Shown: positions 37,601 to 48,265 of the stretch, one piece after another
How positions within the stretch are numbered: position 1 is the stretch's first letter
Layout of the letters: each line of letters starts with the position of its first letter
Source of the DNA: Drosophila pseudoobscura
Taxonomy: Eukaryota > Arthropoda > Insecta > Diptera > Drosophilidae
Length of the DNA stretch: 64,000 nucleotides
Reading direction: 5' to 3'
Assembly (NCBI RefSeq): GCF_009870125.1
Contig: NC_046681.1
Location: 9,437,001 to 9,501,000 of the forward strand
Notes under the pieces: generated by a model
The model's input: the letters and a program-made list of their open reading frames with translations, nothing else
The model's database searches: none
Told to the model about the DNA's origin: nothing
Made by a program: the position numbers and the translations under genes

Positions 37601-38475
37601 GTGTGGCATGTGGCATGTGGAATGTGTTGTGGCAATTTTCATATATCTAAACAATGCGACCCCACCTTATCTTGCCACAAATGGTGGATACAACCAAGCA
37701 CAACCGATATTTGATTTTTTACGACCCCCCCTACCCCTTTGCCCTCCCACCCCCCTTGCCTTGTCCAGAGTCAACCCTTTCTTGGCGATTTACTTTCGCT
37801 TAAAATAACAATTTCAAATTGGTTTTATGGCCTTGGGGTTGGGATTTCACTGCCAATCCAACGTGCCCCCCCGTTCCCCCCATTCCCCTTCCATTTCATT
37901 CGTTCTTTTTGCAGTTTCGGCCCGCATTTTGATCGCTTTGCATAAGCGCCTTTCAGCAATTTGCTTTGCCTCCGACCATTTGCTATATGCGGCTTAAAGT
38001 CGTCTCCAGTCCAGCCCCCCCCCCCCCCTCGGAGTCAAGTGCACTCGGAGTGGCGAGGGGGGGAGGAGGGCAAAACTTTTCTGCACTAGACAATAATTGA
38101 AAATGCTGCCAATCCGCCAGTCTGCAGATGTATGTATGTGTGCGTGTGTGCGCGTGTGTGTGTGTGTGGACCTCGACTTTTGTTGGCCAACTTTTGTTGG
38201 CCGGCATTAAATTTATGTTAATTGAAATTTATGTGCCCTGCATCCAAAAAACAAACAAAATTCGACAAAAGGGTCCTGCGAAATGGAAAACTTTCTCCGG
38301 CATTTAATAATTCCCCGAAAATTAAATATATTTCAACTGTCATTTTCTCGGTTTTGTCCAGCGTCCAATCGAAAAATAAATCAATTTTAAATTAAAAACC
38401 AATTTCAGGCCATAAAAAAGACATATTTGACGCAATACAAATTTCATTTGATTTTTTGATTTTTAATTTAGCAAT
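34660..38475. other. Intergenic, no gene seen
   Basis: Mixed AT-rich and C-rich DNA. Minisatellites: GGGGCAGGGC type at 35670-35698, CACTGC at 36509-36535 and CCCGTGGAC/CCCTTGGAC (9 bp, about seven copies) at 36829-36888. Poly-G at 37209-37222, poly-C at 38016-38028, GT run at 38138-38168. The 36756-37262 minus and 36997-37473 plus frames are not supported by bias or family. Confidence 0.5.
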
Positions 38476-38479
38476 TTTA

Positions 38480-39035
38480 ATTTTAGAAAATTTATTGACT
38501 TGGAAATACAATTTTGGTGGATTTTTATATGATTTTTATTGGGTTTTATTTTTGGAATATTCTTTTTAATCCCTAAAAAGACGAATTTTTAAATTTTCAG
38601 TAGAGGATCCGCTGGATTCTAGCATTTTTTAAACGAAATCCTTGGGTTTCCAGTACTAAAAATTATTTTAGAAAATTTATTGACTTGGAAATACAATTTT
38701 GGTGTGTTTTTATTTGATTTTTATTGGGTTTTAAGTTTGGAATATATTTTTTCAAATCCCTAAAAACGAATTTTAAGATTTTTACAGGCAGATCCACTGG
38801 ATTCTAGAATTTTTTTTAACGAAATCCTTGGGTTTCCAGTACGAAAAATTGTTTTAGAAAATTTATTGACTTGGAAATTGATTTTTGGTGGGTTTTTATA
38901 TGATTTTTATTGGGCTTTTTTCATAAATATATTTTTTTTAATCCCTAAAGACAATTATAAAGCTTTTTATAGGCAGATCCACTGGATTCTAGCATTTTTT
39001 GAACGAAATCCTTGGCTTTCCAGCAGGAAAAAAAT
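38480..39035. repeat. Three-copy tandem repeat, unit about 184 bp
   Basis: Units start at TTTTAGAAAATTTATTGACT near 38483, 38667 and 38851. Each runs through GATTTTTATTGGGTTTT, AATCCCTAAA, GGCAGATCCACTGGATTCTA and ACGAAATCCTTGGGTTTCCA. The array stops about 15 bases from the stop codon of the adjacent receptor gene, so it probably supplies that gene's 3'UTR and poly(A) signal. Confidence 0.9.
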
Positions 39036-39047
39036 CTCAAAAAATCC

Positions 39048-40358
39048 TTAACGGGAATAAAAAAAGCCCTGAAACTTCTCGGACTGCGTGCCCATGCTAA
39101 GGACATACTGGACACAGCTGAAGGAGTTGACCAAAGTGCAGAAGAAGAACTCCAGGACGAAGGGGCCGCCGCAGGTCTGGTGGACGCTCATGATGTGGTT
39201 TCTGATGGGCTGGGCGCGTGTCTGCAGCTCGAAGCAGATTTGCTGCCAACGAAAAAACCAAAACAGATGCAAAGAGTGGGTCAAAGTTCAAGGCTTTGGC
39301 CTTACCAAATGCCTCCACTGCCTGGCAGAGCTCCTCTCCTGTTCAGGGTCCTTCTTTTGGTGATCTTCTAGGCCCAGATCGATGCCCAGCAGCTGGAGAC
39401 TTAGAAGATGCTCCAGCCGTGTGAGACGATCGTTGCACAGGCCGATGAGGAGCATCCGCAGCAGCGGAGCCAGACAGCCGCCCAAGTGGTTGAGGACCTC
39501 GTGCCACTTTTGCCTCATGTCCAGGCTGTGCTTGAACAGAATGCAGTGGATGATGCTGGCGCAGTCGACGACCATGACCACGATGCTGGAGAAGAGCATA
39601 CTGGCCACCGGCAGCCAGAGCTCCATAATCGCCTGGTGGCCGTTGCTGACCCGCGCGTAGAGGCCGAACAGGCGCCGCAGCCTCGAGCGCTCGCCGCGAT
39701 GGTAGCCCTGCAGGAAGCGACTGAAGCTGGACAGCCAGGAGAGCAGCAGCAGCTGGTAGGCCATGTAGGCGCCGAAGAACACCTCCAGCAGCACGATGTT
39801 GTACAGGAACAGGATCATCTGGAAGCGGAGGCAGTTGAACAGGTGCAGGACGGTCATGTGGAGCTCCGCCACGAACACGATCAGGATGTGCAGGTCGGCC
39901 AGGAGCAGCGGCCCGAAGCGGCGATCGATGAGGCCGTGCAGCCGGATGACCTCGTTGACCACCCGGACAATGGATCGATTGTGGCCGAGGCTGCTCAGCC
40001 AGTACAGCAGGCGACCGATGTTCCAGTAGGCCAGGGCCATGCCCACCAGCGTCACCAGGCTCTGGAAGATCTGCCTGCCCTTCCGCCTGCTGTCCTCGGT
40101 GTCCCCCAGAAGGGGGAAGACCGCCAGCAAGATATAGATGAGGCCAAAGTAGTCCGAAAGGAGCACGAAGAGCTTGATGACCAGTGCCAGGCGTTTGGTC
40201 AGGATGCCGCGCGCCCGAATGATCAGCCGTCGCTGCCGGGGATCGTACTTCATCTGGCCAATCACACAGCCACGGCAGAAGAGGTACAGACTCCAGCCGA
40301 TGCCCAGGACAGTCCATCGGAGGAGCGGTGTGCGCCAGTTGTGCCCCTCTCCAGGCAT
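39048..40358 (-). CDS. Gustatory receptor, downstream gene of the tandem pair (Gr-2)
   Basis: Two exons on the minus strand, 40358-39306 and 39242-39048, joined in phase 0 across a 63-nt GTAAGG...GCAG intron give about 415 residues. It is a multi-pass membrane protein with hydrophobic segments through exon 1 ([80 protein letters not shown]) and a last one in exon 2. The insect Gr C-terminal signature is weak: the conserved Thr is absent and only the Gln-Tyr of CVQYVLS remains. Known family role: ligand-gated cation channels of taste neurons, mostly for bitter compounds in this part of the family. The last 13 residues of exon 1 ([13 protein letters not shown]) look unlike a Gr, while another frame there reads ELCQAVEAF, which does. 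This is a sign of a possible indel. The start is the only Met that opens the conserved N-terminus. Confidence 0.85.
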
Positions 40359-40475
40359 TCTCTGAAGGACTAACCGAAGCCTGGCCAGCGTTGGGGGTTG
40401 GGGGTTGGGAAGGGGATAGCAGAAGGATTAATGGCTGTCATTATTGGGAGCACTTTACTGAACGACCCAAGGCCA

Positions 40476-41715
40476 TTAAAAGTGCTCCATATCGTATTGA
40501 ATTAGAAATATACAGTGGGTCAGCACGGATCCGAACATGGCAGTCGTGGAGCCGCGGGTGACGGGAAAGATCTGCATGATATTCAGCTCCAGGGGGTTCC
40601 GTATCAACTGCAGCTGCAGGCTCTCGAACTAGAGGAGAATCAATGGCCAATAGAATCACTGGAACTGGAACCAATAGAAAGATACCCACGGCTTGTTCCA
40701 GGCGAACATCCAGACCCGAGGCGAACAGGGTTCGCTCCTCCAACAGCCTGGCCGTCGCCTTGTGCTCCTCCAGGATGTTCAGCATCACGAAAAGATTGAG
40801 CATGGCATCCGTGTAGTAGAAACAGCACCAAACGGCAATCAGAACTAGTCCCATAGGGGTAATGCCCAGAGCCTCGGGGCCATTCTTGAAGATGCTGTAC
40901 GTGAGATAGCCCACGGCCACCGTGGAGAGGTAGTAGCCCGAGTAGACCAGCAGGCCCTGAATGGCGAATACCTGGCCGATTTGCACGACCATCGCCTGGA
41001 GCTTCCCCTGCTGGCTGGCTATGGCGTCCAGCCTGTCGGCCAGGCAGCAGCACCGGCAGATGAAGACCCCCCGGCGCGGCGGCCTGTGGCTGAGGCCAGA
41101 CGACTCGTCGATCACCTGGCGGAGCTCCCGGTTGAGCAGCTGGTAGCGGGCCCGCAGGAAGAGCATGGTGAGGCTGTGCTGGGCCACGGCCAAGTTGACA
41201 ATGCTCGTCAGGGAGTACATCAGAAACTGGCCGATCAGCAGGCCGGTGTCCATGTGACTGCCCATGGTGTCCACGCTGAACAACACGTGGAGGCTGTCGG
41301 TGACGACTCCAATGAAGACCTTGACCAGAATTCCGCGTCGGCACATCAGCAGCACCTCAGGCCGTTCCCGGAATAGGCGAAAAACGGAGCGGGTTAGCCC
41401 CATCACGCGACGTCGCTTCTGCCATCGACCGATCAGCGTTGACAGCCCGGCCACGATCCTCAGGCCTCCCACGAGCACCATCACGTACTCGTGCAACATG
41501 TTGGCCTTCTCGAACATCAAATTAATCCTGGCCCGGCCTACCCAGCGGCAAACCAGTAGCACTGGATATATTACGCCCATGCACATCGCATACACGGTGC
41601 TCCTTTGGCTGGTGTACACCCGACCCGTTGCCCAGTCGAACTCGAAATTGGTCAGGCCTATCACATGGCCATAGTAGTACGAGCATTTCAGGACGAGACC
41701 GGCCCAATCGACCAT
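40476..41715 (-). CDS. Gr36: Gustatory receptor of the Gr36 type (Gr-1)
   Basis: Exon 1 is 41715-40690 and exon 2 is 40628-40476, joined in phase 0 across a 61-nt intron with donor GTGGGT, giving 392 residues, a normal Gr length. The N-terminus MVDWAGLVLKCSYYYG and the passages NFEFDW, LLEERTLFASGLDVRLEQ and FESLQLQLIRNPL closely resemble D. melanogaster Gr36a-c as I remember them. Seven hydrophobic segments are visible (about residues 41-59, 77-95 and 371-386 for the first, second and last). The signature at the last helix is THCIFLIQY at 379-387, a form of TYhhhhhQF. Expected role: taste-neuron cation channel subunit, bitter-type. The GTG at 41763 is not used as start because no ATG precedes it before an in-frame stop. 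It lies only 117 bases upstream of Gr-2, so shared transcription is possible. Which of Gr36a, b or c it matches is not resolved. Confidence 0.93.
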
Positions 41716-42050
41716 TTTGTCGAACTGAAAGCCAACGCCAAGCGGCTCGGCCTCCGAGCGCACGGAAGGCCATAATCATTATCCTAATGCGCCGCCCAAA
41801 CCACGATTTTCGATTAGATAGGGATTTGGGGCAGTATCTGGGCAGTTAATAAAGCCCTGAACTGAAGGGGTTTGGTAGAGGCTGACCTTCTGGGTGGTTT
41901 CGATTGAGTGAAGAGGAGTATTGGACGGGTTTTGATAGCTCAAACTCCACCCTTTTTTACTGAATCTACTTCTCAAACCAGAGTTCTACTTATAGGCCTT
42001 GGCAGTTAATTATATATAGATTCTATATGGTATATTGCTTGGAATTTCGG
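41716..42050. promoter_or_regulatory. Upstream region of the receptor pair
   Basis: On the minus strand a TTTCAGTTCG initiator-like sequence lies about 10-20 bases before the Gr-1 start codon. If used, the 5'UTR would be very short. No convincing TATA box was found close by; an AT-rich TATATATAGA stretch is at about 42011. The assignment is weak. Confidence 0.25.
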
Positions 42051-42051
42051 G

Positions 42052-42240
42052 GGAAGAGTCGTGCCAAGAGTCGTGCCAAGAGTCGTGCCAAGAGTCGAGT
42101 GGGGACTGCTGCCCCGAGCGCTCTCAGCAGTCGTAACAGCGGGCCGTTACACCGATCGGTAACAGCCTGTTAACGGCGAGTGGTAGCCGGAAGCTTTAAC
42201 AGACTGTTAACTTGGGGCATTAACAGCGCTGTACCTCTGT
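42052..42240. repeat. TTAACAG-rich block with a 14-bp direct repeat
   Basis: Three copies of AGAGTCGTGCCA (14-bp period, 42055-42098) are followed by a run of GTAACAG, CTGTTAAC, TTAACAG and CTGTTAAC motifs. It ends TTAACAGCGCTGTACCTCTG, which is matched on the opposite strand at the 54.5 kb array. No coding role is seen. Confidence 0.75.
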
Positions 42241-42955
42241 TCGGACTGCTGCTCTTCGATGAAAAGAGAGAAAGATTCGGCAGCTTTCAGCTTCGTTCCT
42301 TCACATTAATTGGGAACTCTTGAAGCATTCAATCTACAGTCCACAATATCTACGCTTTGTTTTGTCTCTAAATAGATTTACTGTAGCTCTACAACAGGCT
42401 TCCAGGCTTCCTTTCAAGTTCAAGTGAAGCGATAACAACTTTCCCAAAAGCACGCTTGAACGCCTCCAGTAACAAAGCCACCAGCAGAACTTTCCCTTCG
42501 AGACGTCCTTCAACTTTCGCTTGTGGCATCCACCATAACACCTCGGAAACATCGCTGGAATAAATTGAAATTCAATTGCCAATGCCAATTAGTAATCAAT
42601 TTTGTGAAATCCATTACTGAAATGTATTGCCCCAAGGCAAACACCTCCCCAATCGGTGGATGCGTCATTCAGCTTTCGCTTTTGTCGTCATAAATCAAAA
42701 TGTCGCCGCAATTAAACTCCACACGAAGGAACTTTCCACACACGAACAGACACAGAGAGACACGGACAATGAATCATCGATTGAGGGGGGGAGGGAGCAG
42801 TGCATTTCAGTTAGGTATTCACGGTCAATGAGCGTGGCTCCACGAGGGAGAGTGACAGCTCACGAAAGTCAACTTCGATATTCAGTAAAAGTTTAGTTCT
42901 TTGTTCGAAGCGGTTTTACTTTTCCAATCGAAACGTGGAAGACTTTCAGTGACAA
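42241..42955. other. Intergenic, no gene seen
   Basis: Ordinary single-copy-looking sequence. The 42627-42896 plus frame is not supported. Confidence 0.5.
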
Positions 42956-43790
42956 AAACTATAGACAGGGCACATATCATTCCTACGATCTACAGCCATT
43001 GAAAAGCAGACCTTCCAGATGCATAAATATGAATAAGAGTAGCGCCCATACATGATCTTGGAGTTACTGCCAAAAAACCCCCTGAAAAAATCGTGAACCA
43101 AAGAAAAAAGACTATGTTTAATATTTATGGGTTCGGAAAATATAATATAGGGTATAAAAACAACGCCAGAGAGGGCACATATCATCTGTCTATGCCCCGA
43201 TCTTGAGCAGTAGGATATTCCTACGATCTACAGGCATTAAAAAGCAGACCTTCCAGTTCCCTAAATACGATTAGGAGTAGCACCCACAAATGATCTTGGA
43301 GTCACTGCCAAAAAACCCCCTGAAAAAATTGTGAACCAAAGAAAAAAGACTATGGTTAAAGTTTATGGGGTCGGAAAATATAATATAGGGTATAAAAACA
43401 ACGCCAGACAGGGCACATATCATCTGTTTATGCCACCATCTGGAGTATTACGATACTCCTACGACCTACAGTCATTGAAAAGCTGACCTTACAGTTCCCT
43501 AAATACGATTAGGAGTAGCGCCCATACATGATCTTGGACTTGCTGTCAAAAAACCCCTGAAAAAATCGTGTCTCAAAGAAAAGACCTTGTTCAAACTTTA
43601 TGGGATCGGAAAATATAATACAGGGTATAAAAACAACGCCAGAGAGGGCACATATCATCTGTTTATGCCACCATCTGGAGTATTACGATACTCCTACGAT
43701 CTACAGGCATTGAAAAGCAGACCTTCCAGTTCCCTAAATACGAACAGGAATAGCGCCCTTACCCGATCTTAAAACCACCAAAACCAAAGG
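42956..43790. repeat. Tandem repeat, unit about 237 bp, about 3.6 copies
   Basis: Copies of GGGCACATATCATCTG begin near 42967, 43174, 43411 and 43647. Each unit also carries CCTACGATCTACAG, GAAAAGCAGACCTTCCAG, AGTAGCGCCCATACATGATC, CCCCTGAAAAAATCGTGAAC and GGGTATAAAAACAACGCCAG. The first unit is about 30 bases shorter. The array decays after about 43790, where one more AGGGTACAAAACCAAC is visible. Confidence 0.93.
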
Positions 43791-44627
43791 AAAGACCATG
43801 TTTAAAGGTTCAGAAAATATACTACAGGGTACAAAACCAACAGACCTCCCGGTAGTCTCTGTTGTTATTCCATTAATGCAATGCATTTTCACGTTTTCAA
43901 GGAAAAAGGGCAAGGAAAAAGGGCTTCTGGGCCATTGCATAATTTATGGATTCATTCCGGTGGCGCTTTATTACGCTTTATCTATGCGATTGTAATTTAG
44001 TTTATCAATTTAATTTCATTTAGCGAGCACAGTGCTGGCTAAAAAACTGCTGACACGCTCGCCAGTGGGTGGGTGGGAGCGGGGGGGAGGCTGCAGCGTA
44101 AGCATGTGCGTGGCACTTTTATCAAGCGTACGCTTATTGCATTTTAATTAATTATAAACAGGTAATTATGGTAAACAGACTGGGCCCCCACCCATAAAAC
44201 CGGGCCTACGAACATTACCAATTTACGAGCCAAGTGCTTTCCCGTTTCTGTTAAAGCGTTGCCCTGGGACATACTCGTACATATAAAATTAATTTGAAAC
44301 ATATTACAACAACCTTACAGCCGGCTGTACAGCCTTCCCCCCCGCCCTGCTGCAGGCCTTAGGGTCCTCTCCCATAAGTCATTCAATGGCCAAATGTTTC
44401 CGCAATAGATTTTTGCATAATGCGCACAAGTGTTGATAATGTGAGGGTTTTTCGTAGGGGGGACAAGAGTCTTTATGGTTTTTGAATGATTTCCATGTGG
44501 CAGGCAGGGAGTTTCCCCTTCCCAACGAAGTGTGGCCCTGTCTAGAGATGGCACAACATCCTCTCTACCTTAAAGTGGAGTAAGACTATATTTAGGGACT
44601 TATTTTGTAATGAATATTACACATTCC
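43791..44627. other. Intergenic, no gene seen
   Basis: Single-copy-looking sequence between the repeat array and the small gene; no coding family in any frame. Confidence 0.5.
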
Positions 44628-44690
44628 ATATTAACAAAGGCCTTTTTGGCCATGTGTCAAAGACTGCGACTTGCTCACACGCACATTTTC
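44628..44690. repeat. Direct repeat, copy 1 (downstream of the small gene)
   Basis: Contains ATTAACAAAGGCCTTTTTGG, CCATG and then GACTTGCTCACACGCACATT. The same ordered blocks occur at 45386-45436, and the second block again at 61575-61594. Confidence 0.85.
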
Positions 44691-44918
44691 TTTATTATTT
44701 TTGAATTTCGAATAGCCCTTGATTGAATGAGAGTCCTTCCTGGATGTAAGGCCCAAAAAAATAATTACTCTGCAGTTGGGAACATTTTATTATATTGTTA
44801 ATTATTTTCTTCCAGTCATTTGTCCAAAAAAAGAGTTTAATAAATCTATTTATGCCTCCACCAAAAGCACTAAATAGACTGTAGAAAAGACCTATGTTTG
44901 TCAAAGATACTGTTGAAT

Positions 44919-45287
44919 TTAGAAGCAGTGAAAGATACGCGAAGGCAGCACCAAGCCGTACTCCCCATTGGTGGTCGGGGATACCTTGTAGCCTTTCAGG
45001 TGTTCCATCGAAATAAAGGACTCCCTCTCCCGCTCCTCAGCCGCTGATTTTGTGCTGGCCTGGAAGTCTTTTCGCAGGCGAATCCGCTTGGCAAAGTACT
45101 CAAAACTGGGGCCGTACTGCTCGTGGCACTCCTTGTAGATCTCACCGTAGCGGGAGTAGTATTCCTGCTGGGCCACCGGAAACCAGGATTCCGTCGCCAC
45201 CCAGGTTTTGCGCGTCTCTTCGACCCGGGAGGCCACGCATCGATGGTGCAGCAGCTGGTCCGTGAATATAATTTGATCTTGTTTCAT
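44919..45287 (-). CDS. Small intronless gene of unknown function, 122 residues
   Basis: A single frame from ATG at 45287 to TAA at 44919. I do not recognise the family. The protein is soluble, without signal peptide or membrane segment. It is rich in aromatic and charged residues, with EYYSRYGEIYKECHEQYG, FEYFAKRIRLR and a Glu/Arg-rich stretch (AAEERERESF). Third-position G/C preference (CTG, GTG, GAG, AAG, TAC, CGC) holds along the whole length and contrasts with AT-rich flanks, which is the main evidence that it is real. The frame stays open upstream to 45461, but that part is Ser/His/Phe-rich, runs into a repeat and loses the bias, so the inner Met is preferred. Tyr-rich small basic proteins of this look are often testis-expressed axonemal proteins in flies; that is only inference. 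Confidence 0.65.
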   Translation of the reverse strand: MKQDQIIFTDQLLHHRCVASRVEETRKTWVATESWFPVAQQEYYSRYGEIYKECHEQYGPSFEYFAKRIRLRKDFQASTKSAAEERERESFISMEHLKGYKVSPTTNGEYGLVLPSRIFHCF

Positions 45288-45385
45288 TTTTATACAAAAA
45301 AACTGGAACTTGAACGAAAAAGGGGAATGTGTTGAATGAGTGTGTGGGGAGAGTCGACTGGGATGTACTCTAGAAACAATAAAAA

Positions 45386-45436
45386 TCATATTAACTAAGC
45401 CTTTTTGGACATGCGACTTGCTCACACGCACATTTT
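45386..45436. repeat. Direct repeat, copy 2 (upstream of the small gene)
   Basis: ATTAACTAAGCCTTTTTGGA, CATG and GACTTGCTCACACGCACATT, in the same orientation and order as at 44628-44690. Together the two copies bracket about 0.7 kb containing the small gene. Confidence 0.85.
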
Positions 45437-45439
45437 GTT

Positions 45440-47760
45440 GCAGGTCACAGAAATAGAACAAAGCCTGCTCTATTGTGGTTACATTTTGTAGGGGATATTG
45501 GTGGAGGGTTCGTATTAAAATACTGGGTGGTGGTGGGAAGGTAGAGGACAGAATGCACTCCCTGTGCCAGCATTAAAGTCTCTCATATTCTACTTCCCCC
45601 CAGAAAATTCAAGGCTTTGATTCCTCCAGGCTTCTTGTGACAAAGGGATCTATGACAATTTATTTATCCGTTTGTTGGCTCTTTGTGAGATTTCATTTCG
45701 ATTTTTAGTCAATAAATGCCACAGGGTCCTTGCCGGACAGAGTAAAACAGGAAGGCCAGGCAAAGCGGAAACGGAAATGCGTTTCCTGTTTCGCTGAAAG
45801 ACAAAATCATTCGGTTTGCTTGTCCTGTCTTCACTTAATTTATTTATCATTTTCATGTTCAGTTTTACAAACTAAATTTCGTTCTTAAACATTTGATTGT
45901 TTCTTAATTAAAAACAAAAAATAAATGGGAAAAATAAATGAGAACAAAATGGAGATTTATGGAAGGTTTAGTTTATGTTTTCTTAGCTATAAACCCAACC
46001 AACCAGGAAGTGCCAATTTGTTTTTCTCTGCTCCCTGGTGTGGGTTTTTTCTTTAGTTTACAACACGCACAAGATTTGCTTAGATTTGACTGGAGAATAG
46101 GCTTATAGAGGACTGTTCCAGGACTGCCTCCCGCTTAAGAGCTAATGAAATTTGAGTCCAAACTCCGCTCTGGCTATGTACAATGCGATAAACATTCATT
46201 TTGGCTAATTTATAGGAGGGAGTACAGTACGGCCCCTGCCCGGTCAATCAATGCCAAGCTGCCAAGGAAATGCCCGAGATACACTGTTTGTTGGCCCACA
46301 ATCGAACCGGCGGCTTTGTATGCAAATGAATTGCATTTCTCACGCGCCAAAACATGCAATGCCCCCGCCCCCAGTAGCCCCTGCCCCCTCGCATGAGTCA
46401 TGAACTGGCTGGCTTTTGGCCCTTTTTTTTTGTTTGCTTGGTCTTGAATGCATTTTATGCGGTTTGTTGCGCATTTTCGCCCCTTGCATGTCTGTGTCAA
46501 TTTTCACCTTTTTTTGGGCATAAACCGACCCCTGGGGTCCCTCTGACTCAGCTCTAGATAAATTAGCATAAGCCAAAGGATTAGTATCATGCATGTGGCT
46601 AATTTCTCAAGGGATAAGTTTATGCCAACGTTTTTCAGAGGGACTGAGTCAGCAGGAAAAACCATCATTAAAGAGGGGCCCAGTCGTTGAACTTTTTCTA
46701 ATACAAGACATTGTTGTGGCTATTGATTGAAGATCTTTGAACAGAGGGGAGACTTGTTATAGAAGGTTCTTCCACTCAGAGCTGATAGCTCTCAAAGTTG
46801 TCATAGATCTTTGAACAGGGGAGACAGAAAGAACCTTATAGATGGTTCTTCCTCTCAGAGCTGACAGTTCTCAAAGCTCTGGTCAACAGAGGCTAAAGAC
46901 CTTTTCCAAGGGTTAAAATATATAGAAAAAAAGGTTGACATATCCCAAGATATTTTCTTAAGCTTGAATTTAAATACAATCCTTTTCAAGTTCATTTTTC
47001 TTGAAAAATATTTACTCTGGGAATTTTCTAAAAAATATCTAAAAGGAAAACATTTGAAATTAATCCACAAAAGTCTGTTCAAAAGCTAACTTCTGTATTC
47101 CATGATGGAACTAGCCTATGCCTCTGAGAGATCAATCCTTAATTTTTAAATAATTATTTCAATGGGTATCCCATTTCAATGGAAAGATCATAGCCTCAGG
47201 AGGAGGCTCCCCGTCTATTCTTTGGCTAATTTTTAAATATAATCACAAATTTCCTTCCAAAACAATCCCTCAGCTTGGCATTGATTGATTCAAATACATT
47301 CAGAGATACACCCCTTAGACATAATACATTCAGATTCGGAACCATTTCTACTTTTACCAAGGAATGCCTCTTTTCACGGCCTATTTACAGCTTTTCGATC
47401 AAATTTAACTATATATTTGCTTGGTTTCTTTGTAGAATTTGTTGTATTTTGTGTATTTTGATATTTTATTGAATTAAAATTAGTTTCGATCTTGTGGCTT
47501 TACAGTTTTTCTTACATTTGCTTAGGTTCTTAAGTTAGTTGCTCTTAGAAGTAAATGCAAAGTTTCTGCTCATTTTTGGGTTAGTTTTGGATGTGATATC
47601 GTATGTAGATCATAGATCATAAATGTGCAAGTAGGTATTTTTTACAATTGAAATGTTAGACGCTTCTGATATGCCCGAAAAAGGTTTCGATAAAATACAA
47701 AGGAAGGAGCGGAATGCAATGGATTGGAGAAAATAGGTCAAAATTTTCTACAGGTATATT
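45440..47760. other. Intergenic, no gene seen
   Basis: Two similar segments (TTGAACAG(A)GGGGAGAC ... GGTTCTTCCTCTCAGAGCTG) at about 46736-46800 and 46810-46872 form a short local duplication. No supported coding frame. Confidence 0.5.
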
Positions 47761-47762
47761 AT

Positions 47763-48164
47763 TTTATTTCCCTCCTTTTCAAAATCAAGAAAATATCACA
47801 AAAGATTAACGAATGTATTTATGTTATCTTGTTTCAAGTTTATATGTTTTTTTTTTTGCCTAAAAACAACGATTTCTTTGCCTAAAATTATGCATATTTA
47901 TGTACAGTTTCTTAGCCTCTGCTTAAATGCTCGATTTGAGTAGTTTTTCCTGCGAATTTTCCTTGCATTTCCATTCACACACACGCACACAAACATCAAT
48001 TGAATTTCGATATCAAGGATTTACTTAATCTTTTCGTTTTTTCTTTGAGATTTTGGCATAGGATATGTTTGCTTTTCCACTAGGACTCGACTGCTGCTGT
48101 GCTAAATAGTTCAAATGTATCTTTCCGGTTCACTGTTCAGAGTCTCAGCTGGGGCCGCAGATAG
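47763..48164 (-). other. Probable 3'UTR of beat-B
   Basis: Follows the TAA stop at 48167-48165. An AATAAA signal on the minus strand (TTTATT at 47763-47768) gives a plausible end; another is at 47465. Transcript data would be needed to choose. Confidence 0.4.
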
Positions 48165-48265
48165 TTAACTCGCCCTCGACCAGGGCCAGGCCCGGAGCAG
48201 CAGCAGCAGCAGAATTGGTGGCAGCAACGACACGACATGGGAGGGCAGCCTTGAGCCGGCGGCAC
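48165..48265 (-). CDS. beat-B last exon: GPI-type tail
   Basis: Enters in phase 1 after CCTCTTGCAG. It encodes GAAGSRLPSHVVSLLPP, a run of six leucines, RAWPWSRAS and TAA. Small residues (GAAGS) before the hydrophobic run are candidate cleavage/attachment residues. Confidence 0.85.

Noticed and set aside
39343..40317. 324-codon minus frame, Pro/Arg/Gly-rich
   Set aside because: Shifted frame of Gr-2; composition typical of a GC-rich shadow.
39408..40373. 321-codon plus-strand open frame
   Set aside because: Antisense shadow of the Gr-2 coding exon; Gln/Glu/His-rich with no membrane pattern, while the minus frame is a clear receptor.
40640..41344. 234-codon minus frame
   Set aside because: Out-of-frame shadow of Gr-1.
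45288..45461. N-terminal extension of the small gene to 45461
   Set aside because: The extension loses codon bias and overlaps the direct repeat; the inner Met at 45287 fits better.
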